Below, one piece after another: positions 46,729 through 55,615 of a DNA stretch of 64,000 nucleotides. The translations under genes were made by a program, and so were the position numbers. The notes below the pieces were generated by a model. It was not told the DNA's origin, ran no database searches, and saw nothing but the letters and a program-made list of their open reading frames with translations. This DNA is from Sphingopyxis jiangsuensis (lineage in GTDB: Bacteria > Pseudomonadota > Alphaproteobacteria > Sphingomonadales > Sphingomonadaceae), in assembly GCF_016734905.1 (NCBI RefSeq), contig NZ_JAERPO010000003.1:159038-223037 (forward strand), in the 5' to 3' direction. Every line of letters begins with the position of its first letter. The first letter of the stretch is position 1.

Positions 46729-47592
46729 ATGTCCAGCGTTTCGCTCAGTCCGACACCGGACGACCTGACCATCACCCCGCGTGATCGCCGCTTCGGACGC
46801 GACGATGCGCAGGGGCGCTGGTGGCTGAACGGCGACCCGATCGCTTCGGCTTTTCACACCGCGCTTTCGGTGACGTTTCCGAAAGGCGAGGCGATGTTCA
46901 TCGAGGCGGTGAAGGCGCATCGTGACGGCGTGCCCGACAAGCTCGCGCGCGAAATCCGTGCCTTCACCCAACAGGAAGTGATCCACAGCCGCGAGCATGT
47001 CGTCTTCAACCGCAAGGCGGCGGAGGCGGGCTACGAACTGACCGAACTCGAGGCTGACGTCGACGAGGTGATGGCGATCATCAAGGCGCGTCCGCCGATC
47101 GTCAATCTGATGGCGACGATCGCGCTCGAACATTATACCGCGATGCTCGCCGCGGTGATGCTGAGCGATCCGGCAATGTATGAGGGCGCCGAACCCGAAT
47201 GGGCGGCGCTGTGGCGCTGGCATGCGATCGAAGAGATCGAGCACAAGGGCGTCGCCTATGACACCTGGCTCCACGCGACGAAGGATTGGAGCCGCTTCCG
47301 CCGCTGGCGCGCCAAATCGCTGATGATGCTGCTCGTCACGTCGCGTTTCTGGCCGCGCCGCGTGAAGGGCATGAAGGCGTTGTTGCGGCAGGACGGGCTC
47401 TCGGGCTGGCGCGTGACGGCGCGTATCTGGTGGTATCTGCTCGGCAGGCCCGGCGTGCTCCGGCGCAGCCTGCCCGCATGGCTGTCCTATTTCCTGCCGG
47501 GGTTTCATCCGTGGAACCACGACGACCGCGCGCTTATCCGCAAGTTCGATAGCGACTATGCCGATGCGGTAATGCCGGCGGCGGCCGCCTGA
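46729..47592 (+). CDS. Predicted metal-dependent hydrolase (PF10118 type)
   Basis: This 287-residue protein resembles the predicted metal-dependent hydrolase family PF10118. ALSVTFPKGEAMF, FTQQEVIHSREH, TIALEHYTAML and WHAIEEIEHKGVAYD supply repeated Glu/His pairs that could hold a di-iron or similar centre, like ferritin-type enzymes. No member with a proven reaction is known to me. GGAGAGG precedes ATG 46729. It faces the TetR gene, and regulator-partner pairing is likely. Confidence 0.83.
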   Translation: MSSVSLSPTPDDLTITPRDRRFGRDDAQGRWWLNGDPIASAFHTALSVTFPKGEAMFIEAVKAHRDGVPDKLAREIRAFTQQEVIHSREHVVFNRKAAEAGYELTELEADVDEVMAIIKARPPIVNLMATIALEHYTAMLAAVMLSDPAMYEGAEPEWAALWRWHAIEEIEHKGVAYDTWLHATKDWSRFRRWRAKSLMMLLVTSRFWPRRVKGMKALLRQDGLSGWRVTARIWWYLLGRPGVLRRSLPAWLSYFLPGFHPWNHDDRALIRKFDSDYADAVMPAAAA

Positions 47593-47692
47593 GCGCAACG
47601 TCGGTCGCGCAGAGGCTGGACGGCGCGGCGCTCCTTTCCTAATCGGGTGGTGTCCGATCGGACCTTTCCCGATCGGGCACGGGGACGGCGTC

Positions 47693-48253
47693 ATGCAGCC
47701 ACAGATGACCGCGGCCGAGGTGGGACAGATCGAGCTTCAACTCGCGGGTCGCGACGCGCTGCTCGAATTCGGGTGTGGCGGCAGCACTATCGTCGCGGCG
47801 CGGCAGGTGCAGCGGATCGTCAGCGTCGACAGCGATCTTGCATGGCTCGACAAGGTTGCGGCCGCACTGATCGATGCGCCGGTCGAATTCAACCCGGTTC
47901 ACGCCGACATCGGACCGGTCGGCGAATGGGGCTATCCGACGAGCGAAGACAATATCCGTCATTGGCCGAGCTATCATATGCAGGTCTGGCGGCATCTGCG
48001 CGGCAGTCCCGACGCGGTGCTGATCGACGGGCGGTTTCGCGTCGCCTGCCTGCTCCAGTCGATCATCCACTGCAAACCCGACTGCATTTTCCTGTTTCAC
48101 GATTTCAATGACCGGCAGCACTATCATGGCGTTCTGAAGCATGCCGATGTGCTCGCGCGCGTCGATACGCTGGCGGTGCTGCGCGCCAAACGGCAAGTCG
48201 ACGGCAAGGCGGTTCTGCACGATCTTTTCGACCATTTCCTCGTCCCCGATTGA
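47693..48253 (+). CDS. Class I methyltransferase-like protein
   Basis: The product has 186 residues. ALLEFGCGGSTIVAA near residue 25 resembles motif I of class I methyltransferases, and IVSVDSDLAWLDKV the following acidic loop. DAVLIDGRFR and FLFHDFNDRQHYHG suggest a domain like those found with glycan or FkbM-type enzymes. It is smaller than usual, so it may be a reduced methyltransferase. ATG 47693 opens the frame. The TGA is followed by the GNAT gene at once, probably one operon. Confidence 0.7.
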   Translation: MQPQMTAAEVGQIELQLAGRDALLEFGCGGSTIVAARQVQRIVSVDSDLAWLDKVAAALIDAPVEFNPVHADIGPVGEWGYPTSEDNIRHWPSYHMQVWRHLRGSPDAVLIDGRFRVACLLQSIIHCKPDCIFLFHDFNDRQHYHGVLKHADVLARVDTLAVLRAKRQVDGKAVLHDLFDHFLVPD

Positions 48254-48285
48254 CCGGCGGAACCGCAATGCGGCATGGCGGCGTG

Positions 48286-48816
48286 ATGACCAGTACGCCC
48301 CCCGTTATCGAGACCGCGCGCATGCGCCTTCGCCCGCAACGACTTGGTGACAAGGATGTTCATATTGCGATGTGGGCCGACGAGCGCGTGACGCGCTTCA
48401 TCGGCGGCGAACCGCGCGCACCCGATGTCAGCTGGGGCAAATATCTGAGTTCGGCGGGGCTGTGGCCGGTGATGGGGTTCGGCTATTGGGTGTTCGCCGA
48501 CCGCGCGGACGACCGGCTGATCGGCATGGGAGGCCTCAGCTATTTCTGCCGCGGCATTGCGGAGCTGGAGGGCGTGCCCGAAGCCGGCTGGGCGTTCGAC
48601 GCCGACCATTGGGGCGCAGGCTATGCGACCGAGGCGATGACCGCCGCGCTCGGCTGGGCCGACGGCCATCTCGATGCCAAGGAAGTGCGCTGCATCATCG
48701 ATCCGGGTAACGCGGCCTCCGAACGCGTCGCGGCCAAGCTCGGCTTTGCGCGCATCGGCGACAGCGACGCGTTGGGGGGCGTCGTCGCAATCTATTCGCG
48801 GCCGAAGGGCGGGTAA
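48286..48816 (+). CDS. GNAT-family N-acetyltransferase
   Basis: This 176-residue RimJ/RimL-like acetyltransferase begins at VIETARMRLRPQRLGD and has a sheet region LIGMGGLSYF, the acetyl-CoA loop in HWGAGYATEAM and the end motif NAASERVAAKLGFARIGD. The acceptor is unknown. Several starts are possible: ATG 48286, ATG 48268 and TTG 48250. I prefer 48286 because the conserved part begins right after it. An intergenic repeat follows within 4 bp. Confidence 0.88.
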   Translation: MTSTPPVIETARMRLRPQRLGDKDVHIAMWADERVTRFIGGEPRAPDVSWGKYLSSAGLWPVMGFGYWVFADRADDRLIGMGGLSYFCRGIAELEGVPEAGWAFDADHWGAGYATEAMTAALGWADGHLDAKEVRCIIDPGNAASERVAAKLGFARIGDSDALGGVVAIYSRPKGG

Positions 48817-48819
48817 TAA

Positions 48820-48948
48820 ATCCTCCCCGGAACGGGGAGGGGGACCGCGAAGCGGTGGAGGGGGCTATCGGCATTGAGCGGCGGTTGCAGGACGCCACCC
48901 CCCTCCGTCAGCGCTTCGCGCTGCCACCTCCCCACAAGTGGGGAGGAT
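48820..48948. repeat. Intergenic palindromic repeat (CCTCCCC...GGGGAGG)
   Basis: The outer arms ATCCTCCCC (from 48820) and GGGGAGGAT (to 48948) are inverted. Inside each half are a smaller CCTCCCC/GGGGAGG hairpin and GCGAAGCGG or GCGCTTCGCGCTG segments, with about 40 bp of non-repeated centre. This is a well-known type of intergenic repeat in sphingomonads and relatives. It lies between convergent genes. Confidence 0.82.
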
Positions 48949-48956
48949 AAGCTTTT

Positions 48957-49403
48957 TCAAACCAACTCCACGACCAGCAAGCCGCCGTCGGCGCTGACGA
49001 CGCGCACCTTGGCGCCCTCGACGGCATCGGGACCGCGCACCGGCCATTCGCCGTCGCCGACCTTGACGCGCCCGCGGCCATCCTCGATCGCACGGGTCAC
49101 GGTAAGAATTTCACCGACGAGCCGTCCCCCGCGCTCGTTGAGGTGCGGATCGGCCGATGTGATCGGGTTTGCCTTGAGCCAACGCCGCGCGCCATAGAGC
49201 GCGACGAAGGACAGCACGGCAAATATTCCGAGCTGGGCGGGGATCGACAGCGGGACGACCCACGCGATCACGCCGGTAACGACCGCCGCCGCGCCGAGCC
49301 AGATCAGGAAAAATCCCGGCATCACAATTTCGGCGGCGGCGAGCAGAACGCCGAGCGACAGCCACATCCAGTGCGGCTCCATATTGGTCAGCCAGTCGGG
49401 CAT
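48957..49403 (-). CDS. NfeD-like membrane protein
   Basis: This 148-residue protein has two to three helices (residues 10-70), then a C-terminal OB-fold of the NfeD family (LVGEILTVTRAIEDGRGRVKVGDGEWPV... GAKVRVV). NfeD proteins partner stomatins in membrane-domain organisation or proteolysis. ATG 49403 starts 1 bp after the stomatin stop, as is usual for the conserved pair. Its own downstream side is the repeat at 48820-48948. Confidence 0.9.
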   Translation of the reverse strand: MPDWLTNMEPHWMWLSLGVLLAAAEIVMPGFFLIWLGAAAVVTGVIAWVVPLSIPAQLGIFAVLSFVALYGARRWLKANPITSADPHLNERGGRLVGEILTVTRAIEDGRGRVKVGDGEWPVRGPDAVEGAKVRVVSADGGLLVVELV

Positions 49404-49404
49404 G

Positions 49405-50316
49405 TCAGGCTCCCTTGCGTTCGATAGCGTCGCGCGCAAGTTCGCCGATGCCGCCCAGCGTACCGATCAGCTGCGTCGCCTCGACCGGGAAGAGGATTGT
49501 CTTGCTGTTCGGGCTCGTCGCAAACTGGCTCACCGCCTCGACATATTTCTGCGCGATGAAATAGTTGATTGCCTGCGCGTTGCCGCTTGCGATCGCGTCG
49601 CTGACCATCGTCGTCGCCTTCGCTTCGGCCTCGGCCTCGCGTTCGCGCGCCTCGGCGTCGCGGAAGGCTGCCTCACGGCGACCCTCGGCCTGGAGGATTT
49701 GGCCCTGCTTCTCGCCCTCGGCGCGCAGGATTTCGGATGCCCGCATGCCTTCGGCTTCGAGGATGTTGGCGCGCTTTTCGCGTTCGGCTTTCATCTGCCG
49801 CGCCATCGCGTTCGAAATGTCGGCGGGCGGGCGGATGTCCTTGATCTCGACACGGGTGATCTTGACCCCCCACGGCGTCGTCGCATCGTCGACGACATGG
49901 AGCAGGCGAAGATTGATCTCGTCGCGCTTAGACAGCGTTTCGTCGAGGTCCATCGAGCCCATGACGGTACGCAGGTTGGTCGTCGTCAGGTTCATGATCG
50001 ACAGATACAGGTCGCTGACCTCATAGGCGGCCTTGGCGGCGTCGAGCACCTGGAAGAACACCACCCCGTCGACCGCGACCATCGCATTGTCCTTGGTGAT
50101 GATTTCCTGCCCGGGAATATCGAGCACCTGTTCCATCATGTTCACCTTGCGCCCGACGCGGTCGAAGATCGGCATGATGAAGTTGAGTCCCGGCTGCGCG
50201 GTGTGCGTGTAGCGGCCAAAGCGTTCGATCGTATAGGCATAGCCCTGCCGGACGGGCGTCAACGCCCAGACAAGGAAGACCAGAGCCAGAACGACCAGCG
50301 CGAGCGCGAATTCCAT
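49405..50316 (-). CDS. SPFH/stomatin-like membrane protein
   Basis: This 303-residue protein of the prohibitin-stomatin group (QmcA-like) has an N-terminal anchor (residues 2-20). [17 protein letters not shown] and [16 protein letters not shown] lie in the SPFH domain, and a long Glu/Ala/Arg helix ([17 protein letters not shown] ...) precedes the tail [13 protein letters not shown] end ([14 protein letters not shown]). Such proteins scaffold membrane microdomains and bind proteases. It is followed by the NfeD partner. ATG 50316 is the natural start. Confidence 0.93.
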   Translation of the reverse strand: MEFALALVVLALVFLVWALTPVRQGYAYTIERFGRYTHTAQPGLNFIMPIFDRVGRKVNMMEQVLDIPGQEIITKDNAMVAVDGVVFFQVLDAAKAAYEVSDLYLSIMNLTTTNLRTVMGSMDLDETLSKRDEINLRLLHVVDDATTPWGVKITRVEIKDIRPPADISNAMARQMKAEREKRANILEAEGMRASEILRAEGEKQGQILQAEGRREAAFRDAEAREREAEAEAKATTMVSDAIASGNAQAINYFIAQKYVEAVSQFATSPNSKTILFPVEATQLIGTLGGIGELARDAIERKGA

Positions 50317-50398
50317 CGATAATCCCCTCTAGCAGTTGAACTCTGCGTACCCGCCTTTCTTATTGCGGCATTGGCGTCGCTGCGCCACAGAAAAGCGC

Positions 50399-51208
50399 AT
50401 GACTTTGCCCGATTTTGCTCCGCGTTCGTTGCTTTATGTGCCCGGATCGAACACGCGCGCGCTCGAAAAGGCGGCGGGACTCGCTGCCGATATGCTGATC
50501 ATCGACCTCGAGGATGCGGTGCCCGCGGACTGCAAGGACGAAGCGCGGGCGGCGATGCGCGCGGCGGTGACGGCGGGCTTTCCGGGCAAGCGTGTCGCGG
50601 TGCGGATCAACGGCAGCGGCAGCGCGCAGCAGGCGGACGATCTCGCGGCGATCGAGGGGCTCGCACTCGACGCGGTGGTGCTTCCGAAGGTCGATGTTCC
50701 CGCCGATCTCGACCCGGCGCGTTCGCTCGGCCTCCCGCTTCTTGCCATGATCGAGACGCCGGTCGCCATCTATGCGGCGCGCGACATCGCGGCCGATCCG
50801 GCGGTGACGGGATTGATCGCGGGGCTCAACGACCTCGCGCACGAACTGAAACTGCCGGACGGGACGGACCGCGGAGCGATGAGCCATGCGATCCAGGCCA
50901 TCGTGCTGGCGGCGCGCGCGGGCGGCATTTGGTGCTTCGACGGAGTTTATAATGCCATTGACGACGCCGAGGGCTTTGCTGCCGAGGCTGCCGGAGGGCG
51001 GCGGCTCGGTTTCGACGGCAAGACGTTGATCCACCCGTCGCAGGTCGACCCGTGCAATTCGGCCTTTGCTCCGACCGAGCGCGAGATCGCGGCGGCCGAG
51101 GCACTCGTCGCGGCGGCGACCGGCGGGGCGCAGCGGCACGAGGGGCGGATGGTCGAGGATATGCACGTCGCCGCGGCGCGCGCGCTGCTCGCCCGCGCGG
51201 GGCGCTGA
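50399..51208 (+). CDS. CitE/HpcH-type CoA ester lyase
   Basis: This 269-residue aldolase-fold enzyme of the CitE/HpcH family begins PRSLLYVPGSNTRALEKA. DMLIIDLEDAVP holds metal-binding acids, VAVRINGSG the Arg, and MIETPVAI and GKTLIHPSQVDPCN the substrate-side loops. Likely reactions are cleavage or formation of a malyl- or citramalyl-type CoA ester. It stands alone, so the pathway is uncertain. I chose ATG 50399 (MTLPDFAPRS), where the conserved part begins. Confidence 0.88.
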   Translation: MTLPDFAPRSLLYVPGSNTRALEKAAGLAADMLIIDLEDAVPADCKDEARAAMRAAVTAGFPGKRVAVRINGSGSAQQADDLAAIEGLALDAVVLPKVDVPADLDPARSLGLPLLAMIETPVAIYAARDIAADPAVTGLIAGLNDLAHELKLPDGTDRGAMSHAIQAIVLAARAGGIWCFDGVYNAIDDAEGFAAEAAGGRRLGFDGKTLIHPSQVDPCNSAFAPTEREIAAAEALVAAATGGAQRHEGRMVEDMHVAAARALLARAGR

Positions 51209-51278
51209 CCGGTCTGCCGTTCGTCTTTCGACGAACGACGCTTGCCTCGTAATGAGCCTCATGCCATGCGGCGCGCCC

Positions 51279-52778
51279 ATGCAAGCAACAAAATTTCGCG
51301 CCGCTCTTGCGGCCGTCGCTCTTTCGGCCCTGTCTCTCTCCGCAACTCCAGCGCACAGCGCGGACGCCCCGATTACCGAGTCCGATCTAGCGGCCCATAT
51401 CAAGATTCTTGCCGATGACATGTTCGAAGGGCGCGCGCCGGGAACGGCGGGCGAGGACCGGACAATCGGCTATATCGTCGGCGAATGGGCCAAGGCGGGT
51501 CTGGTTCCGGTTCCGGGCAGCAAGACACCCTGGCTCCAGCCTGTTCCGCTGATCGAGGCACAGGCGCTGGCCGCCAGCGCGACGTTCAAGGTCAAGGGGC
51601 GCGACTTTGCGCTCGAGGACGATGGCGTGATCCTGACGGGGCGCGAGGCGGCGGTCGCGCTCGCCGATCTGCCCGTCGTTTTCGTCGGCTATGGCGTCGA
51701 CGGGGCGGGCAAGGTCAACGCGGACGTCAAGGACAAGCTGGCGGTCATGCTGTTCGACAATGCGCCCTTCGGCGACAAGCTGCCGCGTTATCGCGAGCGG
51801 CGCCAAATGCTCGCCGATGCGGGCGCCGCCGGCGTGCTGGTGATCGCGACCGATGCTCTGCCCTGGGCGCAGCTGCGCGACGCGCTGGCGGGCAAGACGA
51901 CGCGGGCCGCGAGCGCGAAGGCGGGCGCACCGATCAGCGGATTCATCTCGCTCGAGGCGACCGACGCCCTGTTCCGCAAGGCGGGCGAGGACGGCGCGGC
52001 CTTGCGCGAGGCGGCGCGTTCGGCGGACTATCGCGGAACGGCGCTGCCCGTGACCGCCGATCTTGCTGCGACGACGGCGGTGCGCGCCTATGACAGCCAC
52101 AATGTGGTCGCCAAGCTGCCGGGCGCCAGGCCCGACGGCAAGGCGGTGCTCTTCCTCGGCCATTGGGATCACCTCGGCATTTGCGCACCCGAGGGCGAGG
52201 CCGACCGCATCTGTAACGGTGCCGTCGACAATGCGAGCGGTATCGCGGTGCTGATCGAGGTCGCCAAGCGGCTCGGTTCGGGCGTGCGGCCCGACCGCGA
52301 CATTTATTTCCTCGCGACCACGGCAGAGGAAATGGGGCTGCTCGGCGCGCATCGGTTTGCGAGCGATCCGTCAGTGCCGCTCAAGGATATCACCGTCGCG
52401 CTCAATATCGATACCATCGCCATTTCGCCGCGCGGCACCCCCGTCGCGACGATCGGGCGCGGCAAGCCCGCCTATGACGCAGTCGTGCGCGAGGTCGCGA
52501 CGAAACTCGGCCGCAAGCTCGACGAGGACGGCGAGGCCGACGCCTTCATCCAGCGCCAGGACGGCTGGGCATTGGGGGCCAAGGGCGTGACGTCGCTGAT
52601 GGCGGGCGGCAGCTTTTCGGACATGACGCTGCTCCAGAAATTCCTGGGCAGCGACTATCACAAGCCCGGCGACAATTATTCCGAGGCCATCGAGCTTGGC
52701 GGTGCTGCGGAGGACGCCGATCTCCACGTCGGCCTCGGCCGGGCGTTTGCCGACACGAAACGGTGGCCGGGGAAATAA
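51279..52778 (+). CDS. M28-family exported aminopeptidase
   Basis: This 499-residue zinc peptidase has a signal peptide (ALAAVALSALSLSATPAHS), a PA-like insert (VGYGVDGAGKVNADVKDKLAV) and an M28 domain. Zinc ligands are in GHWDHLG, VDNASG, ATTAEEMG and NIDTI, with a last His in DYHKPGD. It probably trims peptides in the periplasm. ATG 51279 (MQATKFRAAL) is preferred; ATG 51252 would lengthen the signal region. It follows the CoA lyase by 70 bp. Confidence 0.92.
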   Translation: MQATKFRAALAAVALSALSLSATPAHSADAPITESDLAAHIKILADDMFEGRAPGTAGEDRTIGYIVGEWAKAGLVPVPGSKTPWLQPVPLIEAQALAASATFKVKGRDFALEDDGVILTGREAAVALADLPVVFVGYGVDGAGKVNADVKDKLAVMLFDNAPFGDKLPRYRERRQMLADAGAAGVLVIATDALPWAQLRDALAGKTTRAASAKAGAPISGFISLEATDALFRKAGEDGAALREAARSADYRGTALPVTADLAATTAVRAYDSHNVVAKLPGARPDGKAVLFLGHWDHLGICAPEGEADRICNGAVDNASGIAVLIEVAKRLGSGVRPDRDIYFLATTAEEMGLLGAHRFASDPSVPLKDITVALNIDTIAISPRGTPVATIGRGKPAYDAVVREVATKLGRKLDEDGEADAFIQRQDGWALGAKGVTSLMAGGSFSDMTLLQKFLGSDYHKPGDNYSEAIELGGAAEDADLHVGLGRAFADTKRWPGK

Positions 52779-52785
52779 GGTCCGG

Positions 52786-52956
52786 TCAGCGGGTCAGGAC
52801 GAAATAGGCGACGTAGAACCAGCTGAAAATACCGTGGATGATCGCCCACAGCACCGACTGGTGCGTGGTGAAACTGATCGCGATGGCGAGCGCGCTGCCA
52901 AAGCCGATCCCGTTGCGGATCGCCTCGTGACGGACAACGACGCGCCGCTCGGTCAT
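52786..52956 (-). CDS. 56-residue small membrane protein
   Basis: This short gene starts at ATG 52956, overlapping the DAHP synthase TGA by ATGA. The product is [20 protein letters not shown] then one or two helices (ALAIAISF and [20 protein letters not shown]) ending TR. Similar small proteins ([12 protein letters not shown] end) appear in my memory of sphingomonad genomes. Function unknown. The 3' end is 8 bp from the M28 gene end on the opposite strand. Confidence 0.75.
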   Translation of the reverse strand: MTERRVVVRHEAIRNGIGFGSALAIAISFTTHQSVLWAIIHGIFSWFYVAYFVLTR

Positions 52957-54326
52957 GCCGCCTGTTTGGCGCGGTCGCTCATTTCCTGATTGAGCATTTC
53001 GGCAAGCAGGAACGCGAGCTCCAGCGATTGCCCCGCGTTGAGGCGCGGGTCGCAGTGGGTGTGATAGCGGTCGGCAAGATCCATCTGGGTCACGTCCATC
53101 GCGCCGCCGGTGCATTCGGTGACATTCTGGCCGGTCATCTCGATGTGAATGCCGCCGCCATGCGTGCCTTCGGCGCGGTGGACGGCAAAGAAGCCGCGCA
53201 CTTCGGCGAGGATGCGCTCGAACGGGCGCGTCTTGTAGCCGGTCGATGTCTTGATGACATTGCCGTGCATCGGGTCGCACGACCAGACGACGGGGTGTCC
53301 CGATTCCTTCACCGCGCGCACGAGCCTGGGCAGGTGCGCCTCGATCTTGTCGTGGCCGTAACGGGTGATCAGCGTCATCCGCCCCGGCACATGATCGGGG
53401 TTGAGCGTGTCGAGGAGCCGCAGCAGCGTATCGGCTTCAAGGCTCGGGCCGCACTTCATGCCGACCGGATTGCCGATCCCGCGCAGATATTCGATATGCG
53501 CCGACCCTTCGAAGCGGGTGCGATCGCCAACCCACAGGAAATGGGCCGAGGTGTCGTACCAGCCGCCGGTCAGGCTGTCCTGCCGCGTGAGCGCCTGCTC
53601 ATAGGGGAGCAGCAGCGCCTCGTGGCTGGTGTAAAAGCTCGTGCCCTTGATCTGCGGCACGGTTTCGGGCGTCACACCGCACGCTTCCATGAAGGCAAGC
53701 GCTTCGGAAATGCGCGCGGCGGTTTCCTGATATTTCTTGGCCCACGGGCTGCGGTCCATGAAGTCGTGCGTCCAGGCGTTGACCTGATGCAGGTTCGCAT
53801 AGCCGCCGCCGGCGAAGGCGCGCAGCAGGTTGAGCGTCGCCGCCGCCTGGCTATAGGCGCGCACCATGCGGCGCGGATCGGGCTCGCGGCCCGCGGCCTC
53901 GAAGGCGATGTCGTTGATGATGTCGCCGCGATAGCTGGGCAGCGCGACACCGTTCACTTCTTCCATGTCGGCCGAGCGCGGCTTGGCGAATTGTCCCGCC
54001 ATCCGGCCGAGCTTCACCACGGGCATCTTCGAGGCAAAGGTCAGGACCACCGCCATCTGCAGGATCACGCGGAACGTGTCGCGGATATTGTTCGGATGGA
54101 ATTCGGCAAAGCTTTCGGCGCAGTCGCCGCCCTGGAGAAGGAAGGCCTTGCCCTCTGCCACGCGCGCGAGTTCGCTCGTCAGTTCGCGCGCCTCGCCTGC
54201 AAAGACCAGCGGCGGATAATTCGCAAGTTCGCCTTCGGCCGCCGCGAGCGCCGCCGCGTCATTATAGGTCGGAAGCTGGCGGGCTTCGTGCGTGCGCCAG
54301 CTATGCGGTTGCCAAGTCTTCGTCAT
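52953..54326 (-). CDS. Class II 3-deoxy-7-phosphoheptulonate synthase
   Basis: This 457-residue plant-type DAHP synthase catalyses the first shikimate-pathway step. [45 protein letters not shown] and [18 protein letters not shown] are all present and in order. Class II enzymes are usually feedback-regulated by aromatic amino acids. It starts at ATG 54326 ([10 protein letters not shown]) and is followed by the small membrane protein. The upstream gap to 54583 has an AT-richer promoter-like part near 54450-54490. Confidence 0.95.
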   Translation of the reverse strand: MTKTWQPHSWRTHEARQLPTYNDAAALAAAEGELANYPPLVFAGEARELTSELARVAEGKAFLLQGGDCAESFAEFHPNNIRDTFRVILQMAVVLTFASKMPVVKLGRMAGQFAKPRSADMEEVNGVALPSYRGDIINDIAFEAAGREPDPRRMVRAYSQAAATLNLLRAFAGGGYANLHQVNAWTHDFMDRSPWAKKYQETAARISEALAFMEACGVTPETVPQIKGTSFYTSHEALLLPYEQALTRQDSLTGGWYDTSAHFLWVGDRTRFEGSAHIEYLRGIGNPVGMKCGPSLEADTLLRLLDTLNPDHVPGRMTLITRYGHDKIEAHLPRLVRAVKESGHPVVWSCDPMHGNVIKTSTGYKTRPFERILAEVRGFFAVHRAEGTHGGGIHIEMTGQNVTECTGGAMDVTQMDLADRYHTHCDPRLNAGQSLELAFLLAEMLNQEMSDRAKQAA

Positions 54327-54582
54327 ATCAAGGGTCTTCTAGTTCCAAATGGGCCGAAACGCGACTCGCGCGCCGCAATGGCGCGAATAGCCGCGGGGCG
54401 CAAGGTTGGAGAATTAGCATCGCCGCCCCGTTTGGGCAGCATTGCTTTCCTTTCCTGTCTGAAAATGTTAGTTTGTTTCAGAAAGTGGCGGGTGTTCCGG
54501 GGAAAACGTCAAGGCGTTCGGTAATCGGTAACGTAATGGAATTAGTGACCCGAACAGGGTCTCGCCGCAAAAAAGAATTGTT

Positions 54583-55257
54583 ATGGCCAACTTCGATCCT
54601 GCCTTGCTGGGCTATGGCGCACTCCTTGTGCTCCTTGTGGCAAGTTTGGTCGCGCGCGTCGACCACGTCCGGCTGGGGCTCGCCGTCGCCGCACTCCTCG
54701 CATTGCCCGTCGCGATATTCGGATGGCAGGGGCTCGGCTATACGCTGCTGATACTCGCGATCCTGATCGTCAACCTTGCACTCATCGCGCGTCTGTGGCT
54801 GCGCGACGCGCATGTGAAATTCACACCCGAGGAAGAGGAACTGCGCCGCGCGCACTTCGACGGGTTGCCGCTTGCCACGGCCCGCGCGCTCATCGATCAG
54901 GGGCACTGGATTACCGCGCGGCGGGGCGAAGTGCTGATCCGTGAGAATCAAGCGGCTCCCAGCCTCTTTTACCTGTCTGATGGTGCGGCGTCGGTCCAGC
55001 GCGATGGCAATGATGTCGGAGTGGTTGCCGACGGGGCGCTGATTGGCGAGGCGACCGTGATCGACGGGTCGAATGCGACCGGAACGGTCGTGCTGACCAG
55101 CAATGCGCGCTTGTGGTTCGTTCCCGCCGCTGCACTGCGAGCCTATCTCGCTGCCAATCCCGACGTCGCGGCGAGCCTGCACGAGGGATTTGCACGCGCG
55201 CTGCGCGGCAAATTGGCGAGCGCAAACACTCGCATTGCCGAGCGAGCGTCGCTATGA
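54583..55257 (+). CDS. Membrane protein with Popeye-like / cyclic-nucleotide-binding-like domain
   Basis: The product has 224 residues and three hydrophobic helices (about 8-25, 30-46 and 48-69), then a beta-roll domain of about 135 residues. ITARRGEVLIRENQAAPSLFYLSDGAASVQRDG reads like a cyclic-nucleotide-binding fold, with GALIGEATVIDGSNATGTVVL where the phosphate-binding cassette would be. Three helices plus such a domain is the plan of Popeye proteins. No DNA-binding helix-turn-helix follows. Ligand binding is unproven and the cassette lacks the usual Arg. It precedes the ArsC-family gene by 7 bp. Confidence 0.7.
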   Translation: MANFDPALLGYGALLVLLVASLVARVDHVRLGLAVAALLALPVAIFGWQGLGYTLLILAILIVNLALIARLWLRDAHVKFTPEEEELRRAHFDGLPLATARALIDQGHWITARRGEVLIRENQAAPSLFYLSDGAASVQRDGNDVGVVADGALIGEATVIDGSNATGTVVLTSNARLWFVPAAALRAYLAANPDVAASLHEGFARALRGKLASANTRIAERASL

Positions 55258-55264
55258 CGGCCGC

Positions 55265-55615
55265 ATGGCACTGACAATCTTCGGCATTCCCAACTGCGAC
55301 ACTGTGAAAAAGGCGCGGCGTTGGCTCGACGCGGCCGGCATCCCCCATGCGTTCCATGATTTCCGCAAGGACGGGCTCGACGACGCGCGGCTCCAGCGAT
55401 GGATGGACGCGCTGGGTTGGGAAAAGCTGCTCAACAAGAGTGGAACGACTTTTCGCAAGCTGTCCGACGCCGACAAGGCCGATCTCGACGCCGCGAAGGC
55501 CAGGAGGTTGATGCTCGACCAGCCTGCGATGATCCGGCGGCCCGTGGTCGAATCGGAACGCGGCGTCAGCGTCGGCTTTTCCGAAGCTGACTGGCAGGCG
55601 CGCTTTGCCGAATGA
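55265..55615 (+). CDS. ArsC/Spx-family reductase-like protein (YffB type)
   Basis: This 116-residue thioredoxin-fold protein has IFGIPNCDTVKKARRWLD with a single Cys at residue 11, then FHDFRKDGLD, LNKSGTTFRKL and MIRRPVVES. This matches the YffB/ArsC-like group whose substrate is unsettled, and a second resolving Cys is missing, so arsenate reduction is not assured. No ars operon is nearby. ATG 55265 is 7 bp after the Popeye-like stop, and its TGA overlaps the next gene as ATGA. Confidence 0.87.
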   Translation: MALTIFGIPNCDTVKKARRWLDAAGIPHAFHDFRKDGLDDARLQRWMDALGWEKLLNKSGTTFRKLSDADKADLDAAKARRLMLDQPAMIRRPVVESERGVSVGFSEADWQARFAE

